Below the pieces are notes generated by a model. That model was given only the letters and a program-made list of their open reading frames with translations, made no database searches and had not been told where the DNA came from. A stretch of 64,000 nucleotides of DNA from Lepus europaeus. Its lineage: Eukaryota > Chordata > Mammalia > Lagomorpha > Leporidae. Position numbers and translations under genes: made by a program. Position 1 is the first letter of the stretch; each line of letters opens with the position of its first letter. This document shows, piece by piece, positions 62,040 through 64,000 of the stretch. The stretch covers positions 11,752,540-11,816,539 of the forward strand of contig NC_084831.1 of the NCBI RefSeq assembly GCF_033115175.1. The letters are read 5' to 3'.

Positions 62040-63000
62040 GCCTGGAACGGCCATCAGGTGGCGTCGCCTGGCCCAGTGGGTCCCCACTGCTGAGGGGGAC
62101 GGCTGGACCAGAGCAGCCTGGAAGATGCATTCCTGCAGCGCGAGCTTGGTGAACATCTTTTGGTGCTGGGAGGGGTGGGGGTGTGGCAAGGATATGGGGG
62201 CGGGGCAAGGACCTGGCCCCTCCTCCAGAGTGGGCGGGGCCCAGAGGGTCTGGCCCCCGGTGGGCACTCACACTCTCTGAATCCAGGCTGAGCCCCTGTT
62301 TGAGGGAAGCCTGGCGCGGCCCCGCTTAGCGCAGGCACCGCCGGCCAAGCAGCCTGCGCAGGCCAAGGCGTGGTGAGTTGGGGGAGGGGTCTTTTGGGCT
62401 CCATCTTGGGGGTCAGTGTCTGTGGGTGCACGTGGCTATGTGCTTCCAGAAGGTTCTGTGGAGCTGTCCCCCCACGGAAGGACATTGCTACACACATGGG
62501 AGGGCGGCTGTCCCCTCTCCCCTGGCCCCTGTCAGAACAGGAAGTGGAGGTGGATTTACTACTTTTCAAATTTTCTGAACTCATCGCTCTTTCTCAACTA
62601 ATAATCAGCCCCTCCCCCACCCCTGGGGCTCTGGGTGGGGCAGGGAGAGGCGGGGCTACAGGAGGAAGACACCCCCTCCCCAGGGCTGTGGGGGGACGCA
62701 TTGACGGCTTCCTCGCCCTGTGCACCCACTGCACCAGCGACAGAGGCTCCCTGACCGAGGGCACCAGACACAGGTGCTCTCCCCACTGGGGCTCCCGTGC
62801 CGCAGCCAGAGCTGGGTGGCAGCCTCTGGCTGGAGGCTGGCAGCCTGCTGGGGCACTCCGTGAGGGAGCTGTGTCTCCACGCCGCGCTGAGCACTTGGTG
62901 TCCCGTGGGGACGTGCTCGCCTGGGTCATGGGTGGAGCCCGCAGCTCTGGGTTTGGACAGGTCTGCACTGGGAATGTCCGTCCACTGCGCATGCCCGGAG
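62040..63000. other. Unique GC-rich sequence
   Basis: No gene recognised. A MIR-like 3' piece starts at its right edge. Confidence 0.4.
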
Positions 63001-63009
63001 TGGCTGCGG

Positions 63010-63085
63010 CTCTCAGCTGCCTCAGTTTCCCTCCCTGCAAACCGTGTCGTGAGGCTCATATGAAACGATGCGTGGAGCTGTGCAC
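63010..63085 (+). mobile_element. MIR 3' fragment
   Basis: CAGCTGCCTCAGTTTCCCTC, GTCGTGAGGCTCATATGAAA and GATGCGTGGAGCTGTGCA follow the MIR 3' part. Confidence 0.7.
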
Positions 63086-63310
63086 GCATGCAGTGGGTTA
63101 AGTCACAGGTTGTGGTGCTGGCCTCTTGTATGAGCAGGTTCAAGTCCAGGCTGCTCCACTTCCCATCCAGCTCCCTGCTGATGAGCCCGGAAGGCAGCAG
63201 ACGATGGCCCAGGTCCTTGGGCTTCTGCGGGAGGCCCGGATGGAGTTCCAGGCTCCTGGATTCAGCCTGGCCCAGCCCTGGCCCTCTCTGTTGCTCTGCC
63301 TTTCAAATAA

Positions 63311-63341
<31 letters not shown>

Positions 63342-63353
63342 ATCTTAAAAGAA
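63086..63353 (+). mobile_element. C-SINE with (AAAT)n tail
   Basis: GCATGCAGTGGGTTAAGTCA, GGTTCAAGTCCAGGCTGCTC, GATGAGCCCGGAAGGCAGCA, then CTTTCAAATAATAAATAAAT with an (AAAT)n microsatellite to about 63345. Confidence 0.9.
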
Positions 63354-63484
63354 AAAGAAGCCGTGTATGGAGAATATTTTAGTGTATAAAGCATGTAAGA
63401 GCCGGTAGCCGGGGTTATCATTATTGAATTGAAAGAAGGCAGGAGTCAGTGAGCTTTCTCTGTAAAGGCTCAGAGAGTAAATAA

Positions 63485-63741
63485 GAATAATAAAAAATAT
63501 TTATTTATTTGAGAGGCAGAGTTACAGAGAGGGAGAGGGAGAGACAGAGGCAGAGAGAGAGAGAAGTCTTCCATCTGCTGGTTCACTCCCCAAGTGGACA
63601 CAATGGCCGGGGCTGGGCCAGACTGAAGCCAGGAGTTGGGAACTTCATCCAGGTCTCCCATGTGGATGCAGGGGCCCAAGCACCTGGGCCATCTTCTGCT
63701 GCTTCCCCAGGCCCATGAGCAGGGAGCTGGATTCAAAGTGG
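63485..63741 (-). mobile_element. C-SINE, inverted, interrupted
   Basis: AAAAATATTTATTTATTTGA, CATCTGCTGGTTCACTCCCC, GGGAGCTGGATTCAAAGTGG, then it stops abruptly at the start of the next element. The head is presumably beyond that insertion. Confidence 0.9.
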
Positions 63742-64000
63742 GCCGGCGCTGCGGCTCAAGAGGCTAATCCTCTGCCTTGCGGCGCTGGCACACCGGGTTC
63801 TAGTCCCGGTCGGGGCACCGGATTCTGTCCCGGTTGCCCCTCTTCCAGGCCAGCTCTCTGCTGTGGCCAAGGAGTGCAGTGGAGGATGGCCCAAGTGCTT
63901 GGGTCCTGCACCCCATGGGAGACCAGGATAAGTACCTGGCTCCTGCCATCGGATCAGCATGGTGCGCTGGCCGCAGCGCTCCAACCGTGGCGGCCATTGG
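63742..64000 (+). mobile_element. C-SINE, second subfamily, cut by window end
   Basis: GCCGGCGCTGCGGCTCAAGA, GGGTTCTAGTCCCGGTCGGG, TTGCCCCTCTTCCAGGCCAG, GGTGCGCTGGCCGCAGCGCT. It starts inside the preceding inverted C-SINE. The tail lies outside the window. Confidence 0.92.

Noticed and set aside
20622-64000. tRNA genes suggested by repeated GGTTCGAGTCC-like B boxes
   Set aside because: Each lies at the same place in a C-SINE head and lacks a cloverleaf with a complete anticodon arm. They are SINE promoters, not tRNA genes.
20000-64000. 5' exons of ARHGEF10L, the expected right neighbour
   Set aside because: No translated segment resembles a RhoGEF, and I see no second CpG island that would mark its promoter. 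Non-coding first exons cannot be excluded without transcript data.

Overview
This is nuclear genomic DNA from a mammal, almost certainly a leporid (rabbit or hare). The main evidence is about 70 copies of the lagomorph C-repeat SINE. These are roughly 300-340 bp tRNA-derived elements with a GGCCGGCGC-type head, an internal CCCATATGGG segment, a CT-rich stretch and an AAATAAAT tail. They are joined by older mammalian MIR, L2 and L1 fragments. The base composition is GC-rich with many microsatellites, as in a gene-dense subtelomeric-type isochore. There is no bacterial, viral or organellar gene content.

The only protein-coding gene I can support is RCC2 (TD-60), on the minus strand. Its 12 coding exons run from the start codon at 17401-17403 to the stop at 2615-2617. 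They join in phase with GT-AG introns into 1560 bp, giving a 519-residue RCC1-like beta-propeller protein. The 3' UTR reaches an AATAAA signal at 953-958 (plus-strand coordinates). The 5' end lies in a CpG island at about 16.5-19.4 kb, which contains a likely non-coding first exon near 18.58-18.72 kb. Intron 1 carries a 45-bp GC-rich minisatellite and long A/T homopolymers. The donor of the first coding exon sits at the edge of a small tandem repeat that carries extra copies of the splice site.

All ten C-SINEs I see inside the RCC2 transcription unit lie antisense to the gene. From 20 to 64 kb the orientations are mixed, about 30 plus and 33 minus. That right-hand 44 kb is intergenic as far as I can tell. 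It holds dense, often nested C-SINEs (some with visible target-site duplications), MIR relics, an L1 remnant split by a SINE, a 39-bp minisatellite at 23.1-23.55 kb, a GGA purine tract at 24.3-24.5 kb and many simple repeats. From memory of human 1p36.13, RCC2 lies between PADI6 and ARHGEF10L. I see no coding exon of either neighbour here.

Nearly every long open frame other than the RCC2 exons is a by-product of GC-richness, of minisatellites whose period is a multiple of three, or of SINEs. I found no CRISPR array, operon, rRNA gene, intact transposase or intact LINE. The most unusual observations are two SINEs whose tRNA-like head has been tandemly amplified (4.65-4.95 kb and 47.25-47.38 kb), the repeated splice donor, the in-frame minisatellites, and an inverted pair of ATF4/CHOP-type sites upstream of RCC2.
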